Position numbers and translations under genes: made by a program
In this document: in pieces, positions 35,236 through 45,448 of the stretch
How positions within the stretch are numbered: position 1 is the stretch's first letter
Layout: every line of letters starts with the position of its first letter
NCBI RefSeq assembly: GCF_036924525.1
Contig: NZ_JAZHRU010000001.1
Coordinates: 6,105,001-6,169,000, forward strand
Source of the DNA: Bradyrhizobium sp. AZCC 1719
GTDB taxonomy: Bacteria; Pseudomonadota; Alphaproteobacteria; Rhizobiales; Xanthobacteraceae
DNA length: 64,000 bases
Direction of reading: 5' to 3'
The notes under the pieces: generated by a model
Database searches by the model: none
Told to the model about the DNA's origin: nothing
Seen by the model: the letters and a program-made list of their open reading frames with translations, nothing else

Positions 35236-36114
35236 ATGCGGAGGCGGCGATCTTTTGCAACGTGCATCGTCGGGAAAAGCGTACTGATCAGAGAGGGTAT
35301 TGCTAGAATTCTAGGCGCGGCAAATTTTCGCACCCTAGCGTCGGTGTCATGCGCCGATGATTTGTCGCCGAACAAACTCCAATCGCACCCATCGCTGGTT
35401 CTCATTGTCCATGCGGGCGATGATTTCGAATCCGCCGTTGAACAAATTGAGCTCTCGCGGGAGCGGCATCCGAAAGCACGCATTGCGGTCGTAGCCGACC
35501 ACTATCGGCTAGAAGAGATGGTTGCGGCCTTCCAGGCGGGCGCCAGCGGCTATTTCATCGATGTCATGACGTGCGATGTATTCGTCAAATCCATTGAACT
35601 GGTGATGATGGGTGAAACAATCTTTCCGCCGGCATTCATGTCATCCATTCTCCAGCCTGAAAGCGACCACTTCGCCAGGCCGGAGCCGCGCAACGACAAT
35701 GCTCGGGCGATCGCCTTCACCGCGGAGCGCAGCATTACGCAACAACTGTCCCCTCGGGAACAATCAATCATGCAATGCCTGATCGCGGGCGATTCCAACA
35801 AGTCCATTGCGCGCAAGATCGATATCGCGGAGGCGACCGTAAAGGTTCATGTCAAGGCGATCCTTCGCAAGATCCGGGTCCAGAACCGGACCCAAGCAGC
35901 AATTTGGGGGATGAATAACGGTTCACTGGTGCGGCCGAAAATTAATGGCTCCGGTACAAGCGAGCAATTTCCGGATTCGCTCCCGATTGTTTCCAATAGC
36001 AAGCAGATCGAGGGAGTAGTACGGCCCCAGTTGATCCATCAACCCACCGATCGCGTGAAGGCTCCCAACATTGGCCGCCTGATACGCAGCGGAACAGCAC
36101 GGCTCGGAAAATAG
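35236..36114 (+). CDS. LuxR-type regulator with degenerate receiver domain
   Basis: The 292-residue protein has a receiver-like N-terminal half in which the usual acidic pair is absent (TCIVGKSVLIREGIARIL) and the phosphoacceptor position in SLVLIVHAGDD is not aspartate. Phosphorylation is therefore unlikely. The helix-turn-helix is intact (LSPREQSIMQCLIAGDSNKSIARKI, ATVKVHVKAILRKI). A C-terminal tail of about 60 residues is unusual. GGGAGG precedes the ATG at 35236. It lies directly upstream of galE, in the position of a local regulator for EPS genes. Confidence 0.88.
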   Translation: MRRRRSFATCIVGKSVLIREGIARILGAANFRTLASVSCADDLSPNKLQSHPSLVLIVHAGDDFESAVEQIELSRERHPKARIAVVADHYRLEEMVAAFQAGASGYFIDVMTCDVFVKSIELVMMGETIFPPAFMSSILQPESDHFARPEPRNDNARAIAFTAERSITQQLSPREQSIMQCLIAGDSNKSIARKIDIAEATVKVHVKAILRKIRVQNRTQAAIWGMNNGSLVRPKINGSGTSEQFPDSLPIVSNSKQIEGVVRPQLIHQPTDRVKAPNIGRLIRSGTARLGK

Positions 36115-36275
36115 GCCGGGCAACTATCAGGACTCTCGCGGCCCTTGGTTCTTGAGCGGAATTATACCGAAGCTGTCGATTGGGCCTGAGCCGGTTGTGC
36201 GCATGTTGTGTAGGACAAGATCGAGGCCAGCGAGGCCCGGCATGACTGCGCAATTGCCTAACGGAAAGCTCCGAC

Positions 36276-37325
36276 ATGATCCTATTGACCGGAGGCGCTG
36301 GCTACATCGGGTCCCATGTCTCTGTCGCGTTACTTGACGCTGGGCTCGATGTCGTCGCGGTCGATAACCTCTCCAACAGCAACGAAGCGTCTCTCGAACG
36401 TGTGCAAGCCATTTGCGGACGATCGCTCGTCTTTCGACATGCCGACATCTGTAATGAAGAGGCGATCTACGAGATATTGCGTGCTTACGAAGTGACCGCC
36501 GTCATTCACCTCGCGGGGTTCAAGGCGGTAGGCGACTCCAGCGTTCGGCCCATGAGTTATTACGAGAATAACGTCTTGGGAACGATGCGGCTGGTGTCTG
36601 CCATGACGAGAGCAAGCGTGAAGACGCTCGTTTTTAGTTCGTCCGCAACCGTTTATGGGTCTCCCATGTACCTGCCGCTGGACGAGAAGCATCCCGTCGG
36701 ACCGACCAATCCGTACGGCCGCACAAAGCTTTTCATCGAAGAAATACTACGGGATCTTTATAGGTCCGATGAAAGTTGGCAGATTGGTATTCTGCGCTAC
36801 TTCAATCCGGTTGGCGCGCATGAAAGCGGGCTCATCGGTGAAGACCCTTTGGGCGTTCCGAGCAACCTGTTGCCGTTTGTGGCGCAAGTGGCGATCGGAA
36901 AGCGTGAGAAGCTACACATTTGGGGAAACGACTATGATACTTCGGATGGCACGGGAATCCGCGACTTTATTCATGTCGTAGATCTTGCATCCGGGCATCT
37001 AAGTGCTCTGAACCACCTGAAACAACCCGGCGTACTGACCGTCAATCTCGGAACAGGAAGCGGGAGCAGCGTCTTGGAGGTGGTTCGGACATTCGAGGTT
37101 GTGAGCGGCAGGCGAATTCCCTACGTGATCGACGAACGCAGGGTTGGTGACGTTGCAATTTGTTATGCTGATCCGACGCTCGCGAGGAAGCTATTGGGCT
37201 GGACATCGAGGCGCTCATTGACACAGATGTGCGCCGACCATTGGCGTTGGCAGATGAAAAGCCCAAACGGCTATCGTCGCACCCCGCTCTTGAAGGTTCG
37301 CGAACAGTCGCAGCCCGTCCATTGA
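36276..37325 (+). CDS. galE: UDP-glucose 4-epimerase
   Basis: The 349-residue extended SDR interconverts UDP-glucose and UDP-galactose for polysaccharide synthesis. It has GGAGYIGSH at the N-terminus, a catalytic serine region SSSATVYG, YGRTK and DGTGIRDFIHVVDLA. The length is normal. It follows the LuxR-type regulator in the same direction by 160 bases. A broken copy of its 3' end lies at 30896-31142. Confidence 0.93.
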   Translation: MILLTGGAGYIGSHVSVALLDAGLDVVAVDNLSNSNEASLERVQAICGRSLVFRHADICNEEAIYEILRAYEVTAVIHLAGFKAVGDSSVRPMSYYENNVLGTMRLVSAMTRASVKTLVFSSSATVYGSPMYLPLDEKHPVGPTNPYGRTKLFIEEILRDLYRSDESWQIGILRYFNPVGAHESGLIGEDPLGVPSNLLPFVAQVAIGKREKLHIWGNDYDTSDGTGIRDFIHVVDLASGHLSALNHLKQPGVLTVNLGTGSGSSVLEVVRTFEVVSGRRIPYVIDERRVGDVAICYADPTLARKLLGWTSRRSLTQMCADHWRWQMKSPNGYRRTPLLKVREQSQPVH

Positions 37326-37671
37326 AATCGTCCACGTATTGCGCGGCCTCCTTGGTTCCTGCAGCGTCGGCCTTCGCGTAGAGGTCTTGCGCCTTGACCG
37401 CATCGCGCGGCCATTGGCGGATGCACAACAAGCGATGGCTGTCTGCAATTTCTGTTGCGATGCGCCCCACCGATGCCAACCGTATTACTCGCAGGAGGAG
37501 CCTTCCTACCTCTTCGGACTAGGCTACCGCGCGTTGTGTCTGCCCTGCACCGGGACACAATGCCTCGAGCATTGCATTCCATCGTTCCCTCCGGTCGCGC
37601 GCCCTGGGCGACCATCTTGGCGTCCTGAGGAGCCGCCAGCGACGGAACGCATCAACTGTTTCCGTTCAAGC
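37326..37671. other. gap between convergent galE and decarboxylase genes
   Basis: No supported gene is present. A short minus-strand stretch (RDAVKAQDLYAKADAAGTKEA) vaguely recalls the end of a Sel1/TPR protein, but the frame has no start, no further repeats and runs antisense into galE. It may be a relic. Confidence 0.4.
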
Positions 37672-38670
37672 CTAGACGGCAACCAGATGTGGCTCCTCCT
37701 GTTTGCGGGCTCGGCGCGCGTAGTCGCGGCGAAAAAATGCAACGGTCGGCCTCAGTCCGTCTTGCAGTCTTACGGTCGGTTGCCAGCCCAATTCGGCTTT
37801 GGCGAGGGAAGTATCGGGTCGGCGTTGTCTGGGGTCGTCGCGGGGCAACGGTAAATTGACAAGTTTTGACGACGAGCCGGTTTCGGCGAGCACCAGTTCC
37901 GCAAGCTCGCGAATCGTGAATTCTCCTTCATTTCCCAAATTGACTGGTCCGATGAATGAATCTCGACTGTCCATGAGGCGCACCAGACCGTCTATCAAGT
38001 CATCAACGTAACAGAACGAACGCGTCTGGCTGCCGTTGCCATAGAGTGTAATCGGCTCGCCGCTGAGTGCCTGAATAATGAAATTGGACACTACTCGACC
38101 GTCATTCCAATGCATCCGCGGACCGTATGTGTTGAAGATACGAGCGACCTTGATTTCGACACCGCATTGTCGATGATAATCGAAGAATAAGGTTTCGGCG
38201 CAACGCTTTCCCTCATCATAGCAGGATCGAGGTCCAACAGGGTTCACGTGACCCCAATAATCCTCGGTTTGAGGATGAACCGAAGGATCGCCATAAACCT
38301 CGCTTGTCGAAGCCTGTAGAATTCGGCACTTCAGACGCTTGGCGAGGCCCAGCATGTTAATCGCGCCGAGGACCGACGTTTTTGTGGTCTGCACCGGGTC
38401 GTGCTGGTACTGAATCGGCGACGCCGGGCAGGCCAAATTGTAGATTTCGTCGACTTCGACGTACAAGGGAAAGGTGATGTCGTGGCGTATGAATTCAAAG
38501 CGCGGAGTTGCATGCAGATGTCCAATGTTGTGCTTGGTTCCCGTGAAGAGATTGTCCGCGCAGACAACGTCATGGCCGTCGGAAAGCAGTCGATCGATTA
38601 AATGGGAGCCTAGAAAGCCGGCTCCACCGGTGACCAGAACGCGTTTGCAACTATCATAATTGCGTCGCAT
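37672..38670 (-). CDS. UDP-glucuronate decarboxylase-like SDR (UDP-xylose synthase type)
   Basis: The 332-residue extended SDR has [45 protein letters not shown], the catalytic YDEGKR and [18 protein letters not shown]. This pattern is characteristic of UDP-glucuronate decarboxylases, which make UDP-xylose for EPS. GGAGAGTA precedes the ATG at 38670. It is the last gene of a minus-strand pair with the export protein gene. Confidence 0.9.
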   Translation of the reverse strand: MRRNYDSCKRVLVTGGAGFLGSHLIDRLLSDGHDVVCADNLFTGTKHNIGHLHATPRFEFIRHDITFPLYVEVDEIYNLACPASPIQYQHDPVQTTKTSVLGAINMLGLAKRLKCRILQASTSEVYGDPSVHPQTEDYWGHVNPVGPRSCYDEGKRCAETLFFDYHRQCGVEIKVARIFNTYGPRMHWNDGRVVSNFIIQALSGEPITLYGNGSQTRSFCYVDDLIDGLVRLMDSRDSFIGPVNLGNEGEFTIRELAELVLAETGSSSKLVNLPLPRDDPRQRRPDTSLAKAELGWQPTVRLQDGLRPTVAFFRRDYARRARKQEEPHLVAV

Positions 38671-38811
38671 ATTACTCTCCGTTCGAAATCAATGGGCTGA
38701 CGCTGCATTGTGGCAGCGGCGTCGACAGTCACCTCCCAGACGTGGCGCCCTTCCGATCCGAGGGCATCTCGCGCAGCGAATCGCCCCCGGTCGTATCGGT
38801 CCGGCCCATCG

Positions 38812-40137
38812 CTATGGAGTAGTTGAAGAACTGCTCTGCCTCTGGAGAGCCGCACCAAGACCGTCCTGATATCGCAGGGTGACCTCGACGGCATCCCCCG
38901 GACGCAGTTCGGTATCTTCGCTTGCGACAATCCGTTCCAGTCCCTTCTCGCTTTTTCTAACGATGGCAATCTCCGCTCTCGTGTCCGCTCCTCGTACGAG
39001 CTGTGATCGAACCATCGCGGTGTACTGAATCTTCTCGGCGACGCTCTGCAGCTTTTCGCGAATTTGGTTGAGCTTTACGCTGGTGTCCTGCAACTCGCGG
39101 AGCAGGTCGAGCCGTCGCTGGTCGTCGAGCTTTACCAGCCTTCTGGCGACCTCGTCCTGGTGCTGCTTGATCGACAGTAGTTGCGCAGAGGTCTGCAGTT
39201 TCCGAGTCGATGACAGCAGCACCCCGCGCCGGGCATCCGTAACGCGAGGGCTGGTCAATGACCCCTTGCCGTAGAGATCGGACACTTTCTGCAGCTCTTC
39301 GAGGTCTGACTGCAATCCCTCTGCCTCTTTCTTCTGCTGCTCCGAGAGCACGCGGACCTGATCCTCTCCCTGTCGGACGCTGCGCTGAAGGAACTCCTTT
39401 TCCCGCTGATAGTCACTCTGCTTTGTCTTCAGATATTCCGTTTCTGCATCGACGATTTCCGATATCGTCGATCGAGCTACGGGCACGTCCGTCAGAACGC
39501 CTGGATTGAGTTGCGTCCGCTCTCCGAGCTCATTCTTGATGCGCCACATACGCGCCTGCTCTTTGGCGAGTTCTGTCCAAAGCGATCCGTACTCGCTTCT
39601 CAAGTCCGCCGACTCGAGATAGGGATTACTCATTCTGATGCGCATGATGTCGTAGCCACCCGCCATGGCGACGAGTTGGCGCGCGGTGATGGCTGGACGA
39701 TAAGAGTACTCACCCGGCTTCGACACGTCCCCATTTACGTATAGGGGCCTGTATTCGGCCACGATCGCCGTAACCTCATCTGCATCAATCACGATGACGC
39801 CCTCACGGCCATCCGGAGCCCTCTGTCGATACACCTTGCTAGCCAGTGCGGACCCAATTTTGGATCGGATCTGCGGCAGGGAGAGGCCGGCTACAGGAAC
39901 CGTTCCGACTAGTGGTAATGAAATGTTCCCGTCAATTTGGACGGCAGCACGATGCCGCAGGTCCGGCACGCCTGCCACCGCGACCTCCAGTACATCTCCA
40001 ACGTTTACTCGATACTCGGCGTTGGCTTGAGTGACGGAAATCGTCAGGCCGACAGCCACCAAGCCCCATCTGCAACGACCCAAGCTGCCGCCAAAGGCAT
40101 CGATACGAATGCAATTGCGCTGTCTGGAGTTCGGCAT
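38812..40137 (-). CDS. polysaccharide biosynthesis/export protein (ExoF/Wza-related, SLBB domain)
   Basis: The product of about 441 residues has a signal peptide (WGLVAVGLTISVTQANA), a Poly_export domain (YRVNVGDVLEVAVAGVPDLRHRAAVQIDGNISLPLVGTVPVAG, in part), an SLBB region (YVNGDVSKPGEYSYRPAITARQLVAMAGGY) and a long coiled-coil section (about residues 190-390) rich in Glu/Gln/Lys. This is the ExoF-like outer-membrane/periplasmic exporter layout. I chose the ATG at 40137 because it puts the signal peptide near the N-terminus; a GTG at 40269 would add 44 residues. Confidence 0.87.
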   Translation of the reverse strand: MPNSRQRNCIRIDAFGGSLGRCRWGLVAVGLTISVTQANAEYRVNVGDVLEVAVAGVPDLRHRAAVQIDGNISLPLVGTVPVAGLSLPQIRSKIGSALASKVYRQRAPDGREGVIVIDADEVTAIVAEYRPLYVNGDVSKPGEYSYRPAITARQLVAMAGGYDIMRIRMSNPYLESADLRSEYGSLWTELAKEQARMWRIKNELGERTQLNPGVLTDVPVARSTISEIVDAETEYLKTKQSDYQREKEFLQRSVRQGEDQVRVLSEQQKKEAEGLQSDLEELQKVSDLYGKGSLTSPRVTDARRGVLLSSTRKLQTSAQLLSIKQHQDEVARRLVKLDDQRRLDLLRELQDTSVKLNQIREKLQSVAEKIQYTAMVRSQLVRGADTRAEIAIVRKSEKGLERIVASEDTELRPGDAVEVTLRYQDGLGAALQRQSSSSTTP

Positions 40138-40517
40138 GGCGGCAACTCTCTGTACGGACGTATTCACCGGAAATCCTTCGAATCGTTTCGCGGAAGGCAG
40201 CACATAGCCATCCCGCGCATCCGGCCGACCGTCGAGCCAGACGCTCCGCAAAATCAACGTTCTGTTCACTCATTGGGCGCCGGACGGCTCAGTGCCCTCT
40301 TCCGCCATGTTCGATTGATCCTCTATCAAAGTCGCATTCTCATCATTGGAATGGGCATTGCGAGCCGATTGCTTTCCAACAATTTTAGTCCCGCAATGCC
40401 GCAGCTCAATCGACCATCGTAGTTACCCCTTTCTACCCATTTATTGCCACTTCGAACCGTTGTCTCCGATGGTACTGATTTGGCCAGCGAGACAGAGTGA
40501 CTGGGTGGCAAGGTGCT
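40138..40517. promoter_or_regulatory. divergent promoter region of EPS export and priming genes
   Basis: These 380 bases separate the divergent exporter and priming-transferase genes and must hold promoters for both directions. The start choice for the exporter could shorten it to about 250 bases. No clear operator palindrome was recognised. Confidence 0.5.
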
Positions 40518-42014
40518 ATGAGTTATGCCTCGTTTGCCAATGTGCCGGCCTCTACCAAGTTTCCAGCAGAGTCGGTCGACGTCGGCAGGGAAGCCCCAGT
40601 ACGCATCGGCAGGGGCCGCTTGGCTGTCCTGTTGGTACTGGCAGCGGCGAGCGAATTCCTGCTCGTAACCGCTGCGGCCTATGCCGCAGCCTTCCTCTAT
40701 TATCGGTTGGTGCTGCTGCACTCGCCGGATCCCGCCCAGTACATTCCGGAATCCCTTCTGATCGCTACCTTGCAATTGCTGGTTTCCATAGGGCACCGGC
40801 AATACTCACGGATTCAGACGCAGCCCCGCCACGTCTTCCTATGGAACGGCGCCAGCGGCGTCTTCCTCGTATTCTCCTTCTTTGTCTCGACGATATTCCT
40901 TTTGAAAGTCTCCGAAGACTACTCGCGCGCTACTGTCATAGCTCAAGCTGTGAGCGTTCTCCTTACGGTGCTCTGCACCCGTGCACTTTGGTTCTCATTA
41001 CTACAGCCTTCGATTGCCTCAGGGTTGATAGATGCCAGGCGCGTCATTCTCATAGGAGACCCGAATCACTGCTTGCATTTTTCCGCGCGAGCAGCCGCCA
41101 CCGGAATTCGAACCATCCGCTCGTTCGACTTTCCGACATTTCGCGCCGACTCTTCAGGACCGTCGCGCACCAGCACCGTCCAAGTACTGCCTGATGCCCG
41201 CTCACTGGTCGCGGATTGCCGCCCCCTTCGAGCGGATGACATTGTAATTTTGACTTCGGAGCCGGATATTCCGGTTGCTCTCGTCCTTGCCGGCGCCCTA
41301 TCCGAGCTCCCAGTTGACGTTCACGTCGTCCCTGTTGGGACTGTCGATCTCATGGCCGTGTCGCGGATCACTCAGTTCGGCAACATGGTGACGATGCGGA
41401 TCTTTCAGTGTCCCCTCACTCCATTCAACCGAGCAATAAAGCGAGCATTCGACGTCGTCGCTGCAATCGCCGGACTTATTGTAGCTAGCCCCGTCCTCGC
41501 TATCGTGGCGTTTGCAATCAAGCTCGACTCCCGTGGGCCCGTGCTGTTTCGTCAGAGGCGGCATGGCTACAACAACGAGCCCATTCACGTGCTTAAATTC
41601 AGATCCATGACCGTGATGGAAGAAGGCGACAATTTCAGACCTGCCACCAGACACGATCCACGTGTGACTCGTCTGGGACGTATCATGCGCCGTACGAACA
41701 TCGATGAGCTTCCACAGCTATTGAATGTTCTCGTCGGCGACATGTCGCTCGTCGGGCCCCGTCCACAGCCAACCGCTCAAAACGAGGCGTTCGCTGAGCT
41801 GATTTCGTCATTTTTCCGTCGTCACAACGTCAAGCCTGGCATTACCGGCTGGGCTCAGGTCAATGGGTATCGTGGCGACACCGATACTCTCGAGAAGATG
41901 CAGCGCCGTGTGGAGCATGATCTCTACTATATCGACAACTGGTCGCTTCTTTTCGATCTCAAAATCATGGTCATGACCCTCTTTTCCAGAAAGGTGTACT
42001 GGAATGCTTATTGA
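40518..42014 (+). CDS. EPS priming glycosyltransferase (polyprenyl glycosylphosphotransferase, WcaJ/ExoY type)
   Basis: The 498-residue protein has four to five N-terminal membrane helices, a CoA-binding-like middle part and the C-terminal bacterial sugar-transferase domain: [50 protein letters not shown] and [15 protein letters not shown] (in part). It transfers the first sugar phosphate onto undecaprenyl phosphate. The ATG at 40518 follows AAGGTG. Confidence 0.93.
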   Translation: MSYASFANVPASTKFPAESVDVGREAPVRIGRGRLAVLLVLAAASEFLLVTAAAYAAAFLYYRLVLLHSPDPAQYIPESLLIATLQLLVSIGHRQYSRIQTQPRHVFLWNGASGVFLVFSFFVSTIFLLKVSEDYSRATVIAQAVSVLLTVLCTRALWFSLLQPSIASGLIDARRVILIGDPNHCLHFSARAAATGIRTIRSFDFPTFRADSSGPSRTSTVQVLPDARSLVADCRPLRADDIVILTSEPDIPVALVLAGALSELPVDVHVVPVGTVDLMAVSRITQFGNMVTMRIFQCPLTPFNRAIKRAFDVVAAIAGLIVASPVLAIVAFAIKLDSRGPVLFRQRRHGYNNEPIHVLKFRSMTVMEEGDNFRPATRHDPRVTRLGRIMRRTNIDELPQLLNVLVGDMSLVGPRPQPTAQNEAFAELISSFFRRHNVKPGITGWAQVNGYRGDTDTLEKMQRRVEHDLYYIDNWSLLFDLKIMVMTLFSRKVYWNAY

Positions 42015-42157
42015 CGCGGCTCCGTCTGCTGCAACCAACCGACCTTTTCATTTAGTGAATCCCCAGGGTGCATTGGAATTGGGCATCCGCACCCCGTGCG
42101 CTTCGTATCATGATGTGCGGAGCCTCAGGTTGACACTACTAGCGGCAGTACAAGAAA

Positions 42158-43990
42158 ATGCTGAAGACCAATAGACCGGACAATCCGGTAGAATCGGACG
42201 CTATGCCCCCTGAATTTCGCCTGCCGACCGAGTCGCTGGCGGGAGGGGTGGCATTTATTCGACGACGCACCTCGCTCATATTATCGACGTGTTTGATAAC
42301 GCTTGGCGTTGGTCTCCTCTACCTCATTGCTGCAGTGCCGACGTTTACTGCCGACGCGCAACTCGTCGTAGAGTCGAAAGCGGCTGCGAGAGACGCCGCG
42401 TCCGTATCAACGATCGTGGAAAGTCAGATCGCAATCATAAAGTCTGAGAGTATCGCTCGTGCCGTAATAGGGAAACTAAGCCTGGCAGAGGATCCGGAAT
42501 TTGTCCCGGAAAATGGCGTCCTGCGCAGCATGATCAAATCGATATCCCGGCTGCTCGGCTGGATCAAACCGGAAACGGAATCTGGCGCAACGAGGTATGC
42601 CCTGAGATCGTTCGAACGCAAGCTTTCGGCCAAGCGCGTCGGCCTTACGTACATTATCGAGATTAGCTTCGACTCCGTCGATCCTGACCGAGCGACGCAG
42701 ATCCTCAACACCGTTGCGGAAACATATATCGCCGACCAAATGGACTCAAAATACAAATCGGTTTTGCGAAATGAGAAGTGGGTCAAGGATCGGATAAGCG
42801 AGCTGAGCAACGAAGCGTCGACTGCCCAAAAAGCATTGACGAACTATCGAAAGAACAGGAACGATACCGCGGATTCCGCAGAGACGGTCGATGCAGGCAC
42901 ACCCGCGTCCCAATTGACGGCAAGGACGCAAGGTGAGCTCCGAGAATTGGAGGCCGCCGCGGAATCCACCGCCAGGACTTATGATAATTTTCTCCGTCTC
43001 CTGCGTTACATCGAGGCGCAGCAGCAATCCTCGCCGGTATTGGAAGCCCGTCTGCTCGCCGAAGCTTCCCGTCCCTTGAGGGCCAGTTCGCCAAAAGTCG
43101 GAGTCGTGCTTGGAATATCGACCATTGGAGGCGCGCTTCTCGGCGTCGTTCTCGGAATGCTGCGCGATCTGTCAGATCGAAGCCTCCGCACCAGCGAGCA
43201 AGTCTGGAAAGCGCTTCAGATAGCCTGCATCGGAGTTGTCCCAGGGATCAAGTCCGACGGCGCCGTGCTTGGCTCGTTGTTTGCGGATAGCGCGCGTCGC
43301 CACAAGCGTGCTTTATCCAACCCTGTAGCTAGAAAGATCGCGCGTAGCGCGAGTCCAATCTGGACCATTACGGATGCGCCACAGTCTCGATTTGCGGATT
43401 CATTTATTGAGATCAAGCTAGCCATCGATTCCATGAACCGTCGGGGCAAGCGAAACCAGGTTATCGGGATTACCTCAACGCAAGCCGACGAGGGCAAGTC
43501 GACTGTTGCAGCGGCCTTAGCGTTACTCATGGCAAACACTGGGGCCAGAGTTATTTTGGTGGACTGCAACTTACGAAATCAATCACTCTCGGCCGCCTTG
43601 GCTCCGTCTGCGGAACTTGGTGTTTTGGATGTCATGTCGGGAGCGGCTTCAGTGCGCGAAACGGCGTGGATCGAGTCCACAACACAATTGGCTTTTCTAC
43701 CGGTCGGCAACAAATCTCGACCAATCTACGCGAGTGAAGTCCTGGCATCTGAGCTGCTCGACAAACTGATTTGTGCTCTTCGCCAAGACTACGAGTACGT
43801 CATTGTTGATTTGCCGGCAGTGGAACCGTTTGCGGACGCGCGGGCCGCGGTGAATGTGTTGGATTCGTTCATTTTTGTGATTGAAGCGAGCCGTACGAAT
43901 GCCGATGTCGTAAAGCGCGGGCTCGATGTTATTCGACATGAGAACGTCGCCGGCATCGTACTCAATAGAGCAAAATGCGATGGCGTGTAG
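42158..43990 (+). CDS. Wzz/GumC-type chain-length protein fused to BY-kinase-like ATPase domain
   Basis: The 610-residue product has a Wzz domain between two membrane helices (about residues 40-60 and 310-330), with a coiled coil between them. The cytoplasmic P-loop domain has TQADEGKSTVAAAL (Walker A) and EYVIVDLPAVE (Walker B). The Walker A' motif reads VILVDCNLR, with Asn where BY-kinases have the second Asp of DxDxR. The C-terminus (LNRAKCDGV) lacks a tyrosine cluster. Autokinase activity is thus doubtful although ATP binding may remain. It controls EPS polymer length and export with the exporter. Confidence 0.9.
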   Translation: MLKTNRPDNPVESDAMPPEFRLPTESLAGGVAFIRRRTSLILSTCLITLGVGLLYLIAAVPTFTADAQLVVESKAAARDAASVSTIVESQIAIIKSESIARAVIGKLSLAEDPEFVPENGVLRSMIKSISRLLGWIKPETESGATRYALRSFERKLSAKRVGLTYIIEISFDSVDPDRATQILNTVAETYIADQMDSKYKSVLRNEKWVKDRISELSNEASTAQKALTNYRKNRNDTADSAETVDAGTPASQLTARTQGELRELEAAAESTARTYDNFLRLLRYIEAQQQSSPVLEARLLAEASRPLRASSPKVGVVLGISTIGGALLGVVLGMLRDLSDRSLRTSEQVWKALQIACIGVVPGIKSDGAVLGSLFADSARRHKRALSNPVARKIARSASPIWTITDAPQSRFADSFIEIKLAIDSMNRRGKRNQVIGITSTQADEGKSTVAAALALLMANTGARVILVDCNLRNQSLSAALAPSAELGVLDVMSGAASVRETAWIESTTQLAFLPVGNKSRPIYASEVLASELLDKLICALRQDYEYVIVDLPAVEPFADARAAVNVLDSFIFVIEASRTNADVVKRGLDVIRHENVAGIVLNRAKCDGV

Positions 43991-44065
43991 GCGCATCTGG
44001 TATGCAAAGCGCGTGGTGCGAAGCTCTGCTGGTCCGTTCGTTAAGCAAATGCAAAGTACTGTTCG

Positions 44066-45448
44066 ATGAGCCTGTCTATCAACAACGGAGATAGTGATCA
44101 CCATCTCGGTGACCGCCGATCTGCTGAACTCGGAATGTCGCTCCGAGTCGTGCCGAAAGGACCTGCCCACAAAGCCGGTGCGCCGGGCCCGATTGCTGCG
44201 TTCGGTGAAAAGCCGGCTCGTGATTCCGAGGCGAGCCACCGACTATTCTGCGTTGCCAAGGATCGTTATCCCCCGTTTCGAGTGGACATGACCGAGCTGT
44301 TTTCACGGTGGCTCGTAGGTACGGGATGTCGCGTCGACTGGTTGATGGCGAGAAGTGGCCCCGGTCCGTCGGAGATTGTGATTGCTTCGCCTGGGGAGCG
44401 CACTTTCGTGCTCGGCAGCGGATCGATCCGCGCCCGGCTCGCAGGTCTGCGCCTCATGCTAAGGGCCGGCCTCGCCATTCTGCGCGGCGAGTACGACATT
44501 GTTCAGGCTCGCGACCGGTCGACATCATCACTTCTATTTCTCCTGCTGGCCAGATTGGCCGGTCGGCCGTTCGTATACTGGATGTCCTTTCCAATGCTGG
44601 AAGAGACACTCCAGCGGGCTCGCGACCGAAGAGAAGCTATTCCCGGCTGGCGCCGGTTGGCGATGCGGGCCTATGTGACGGCGGGAAGGCCTATCCTTTA
44701 CCGCATCGTTCTGCAGGCCGCGGATCACGTCTTTGCCCAGAGCGCGCGAATGAAGGCCACACTCATTGAACGGGGGGTCGCGGCGCACAAAATAACGCCG
44801 GTTCCGATGGCGGTCTCGGTTGATCGATTCAACCTGTCGAACATAGCACCGACCGATGACCGGCGCCTGGGCGGGAGGAATGTCCTCCTCTACATCGGAT
44901 CGAGCGGGCCGAGCCGCCGGATCGACGTCATCGTTCGGGCGCTGGGCGCGGTGGTGCGCAAGGGCTATGACGCCGTTCTCGTGCTGCTTGGCAACACGCG
45001 ACCGACGGATCGCGACTCATTGCTTGACATCGCCAAGGAGGAAGGGATGGCTGATCGGCTGATCTTCACCGGGCATCTCCCCCTTGCACAGGCGCTCGGC
45101 TATGTCCGGCGCGCAGATGTCTGTCTGTCCCCCTACCCCGCCATCCCGATTTTAGCCGACGGAACCCCGACCAAGCTGGTGGAGTATCTTGCGATGGGCC
45201 GTCCGGTGGTCGCGAACGATCATCCCGACCAGCGCGAGATCCTGGAGGCGAGTGGAGCAGGATTGATTACCGACCTCTCTTCCGAAGGTTTCGCCGAGGC
45301 AATCGCCACTCTGCTTTCCGATAGAACCGTCGCGGAGTCCATGGCTGGGCGCGGCCCGCCCTGGATTGCTGCACACCGATCGTACGCCGTGCTTGCCGAG
45401 TTGGTCAGCTCCGTGTACGCGGAGCTTGTTCGAGTGAGACCACGGTGA
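44066..45448 (+). CDS. glycosyltransferase, family 4 (GT-B fold)
   Basis: The 460-residue protein is a GT4-like enzyme. The C-terminal donor-binding half shows LLYIGSSGPSRRIDVIVRAL, IFTGHLPLAQALGYVRRADVCLSPYP (in part) and GTPTKLVEYLAMGRPVVAND with the conserved acidic pattern. The first 60 residues are poorly conserved and an internal ATG at 44135 is an alternative start. Its stop overlaps the polymerase gene start (GTGA). It adds a sugar to the lipid-linked EPS repeat unit. Confidence 0.88.
   Translation: MSLSINNGDSDHHLGDRRSAELGMSLRVVPKGPAHKAGAPGPIAAFGEKPARDSEASHRLFCVAKDRYPPFRVDMTELFSRWLVGTGCRVDWLMARSGPGPSEIVIASPGERTFVLGSGSIRARLAGLRLMLRAGLAILRGEYDIVQARDRSTSSLLFLLLARLAGRPFVYWMSFPMLEETLQRARDRREAIPGWRRLAMRAYVTAGRPILYRIVLQAADHVFAQSARMKATLIERGVAAHKITPVPMAVSVDRFNLSNIAPTDDRRLGGRNVLLYIGSSGPSRRIDVIVRALGAVVRKGYDAVLVLLGNTRPTDRDSLLDIAKEEGMADRLIFTGHLPLAQALGYVRRADVCLSPYPAIPILADGTPTKLVEYLAMGRPVVANDHPDQREILEASGAGLITDLSSEGFAEAIATLLSDRTVAESMAGRGPPWIAAHRSYAVLAELVSSVYAELVRVRPR

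Noticed and set aside
37339..37854. A 171-codon plus-strand frame after galE
   Set aside because: It overlaps the end of the UDP-xylose synthase-like gene on the other strand, is Cys/Pro-rich without family features and has no ribosome site.
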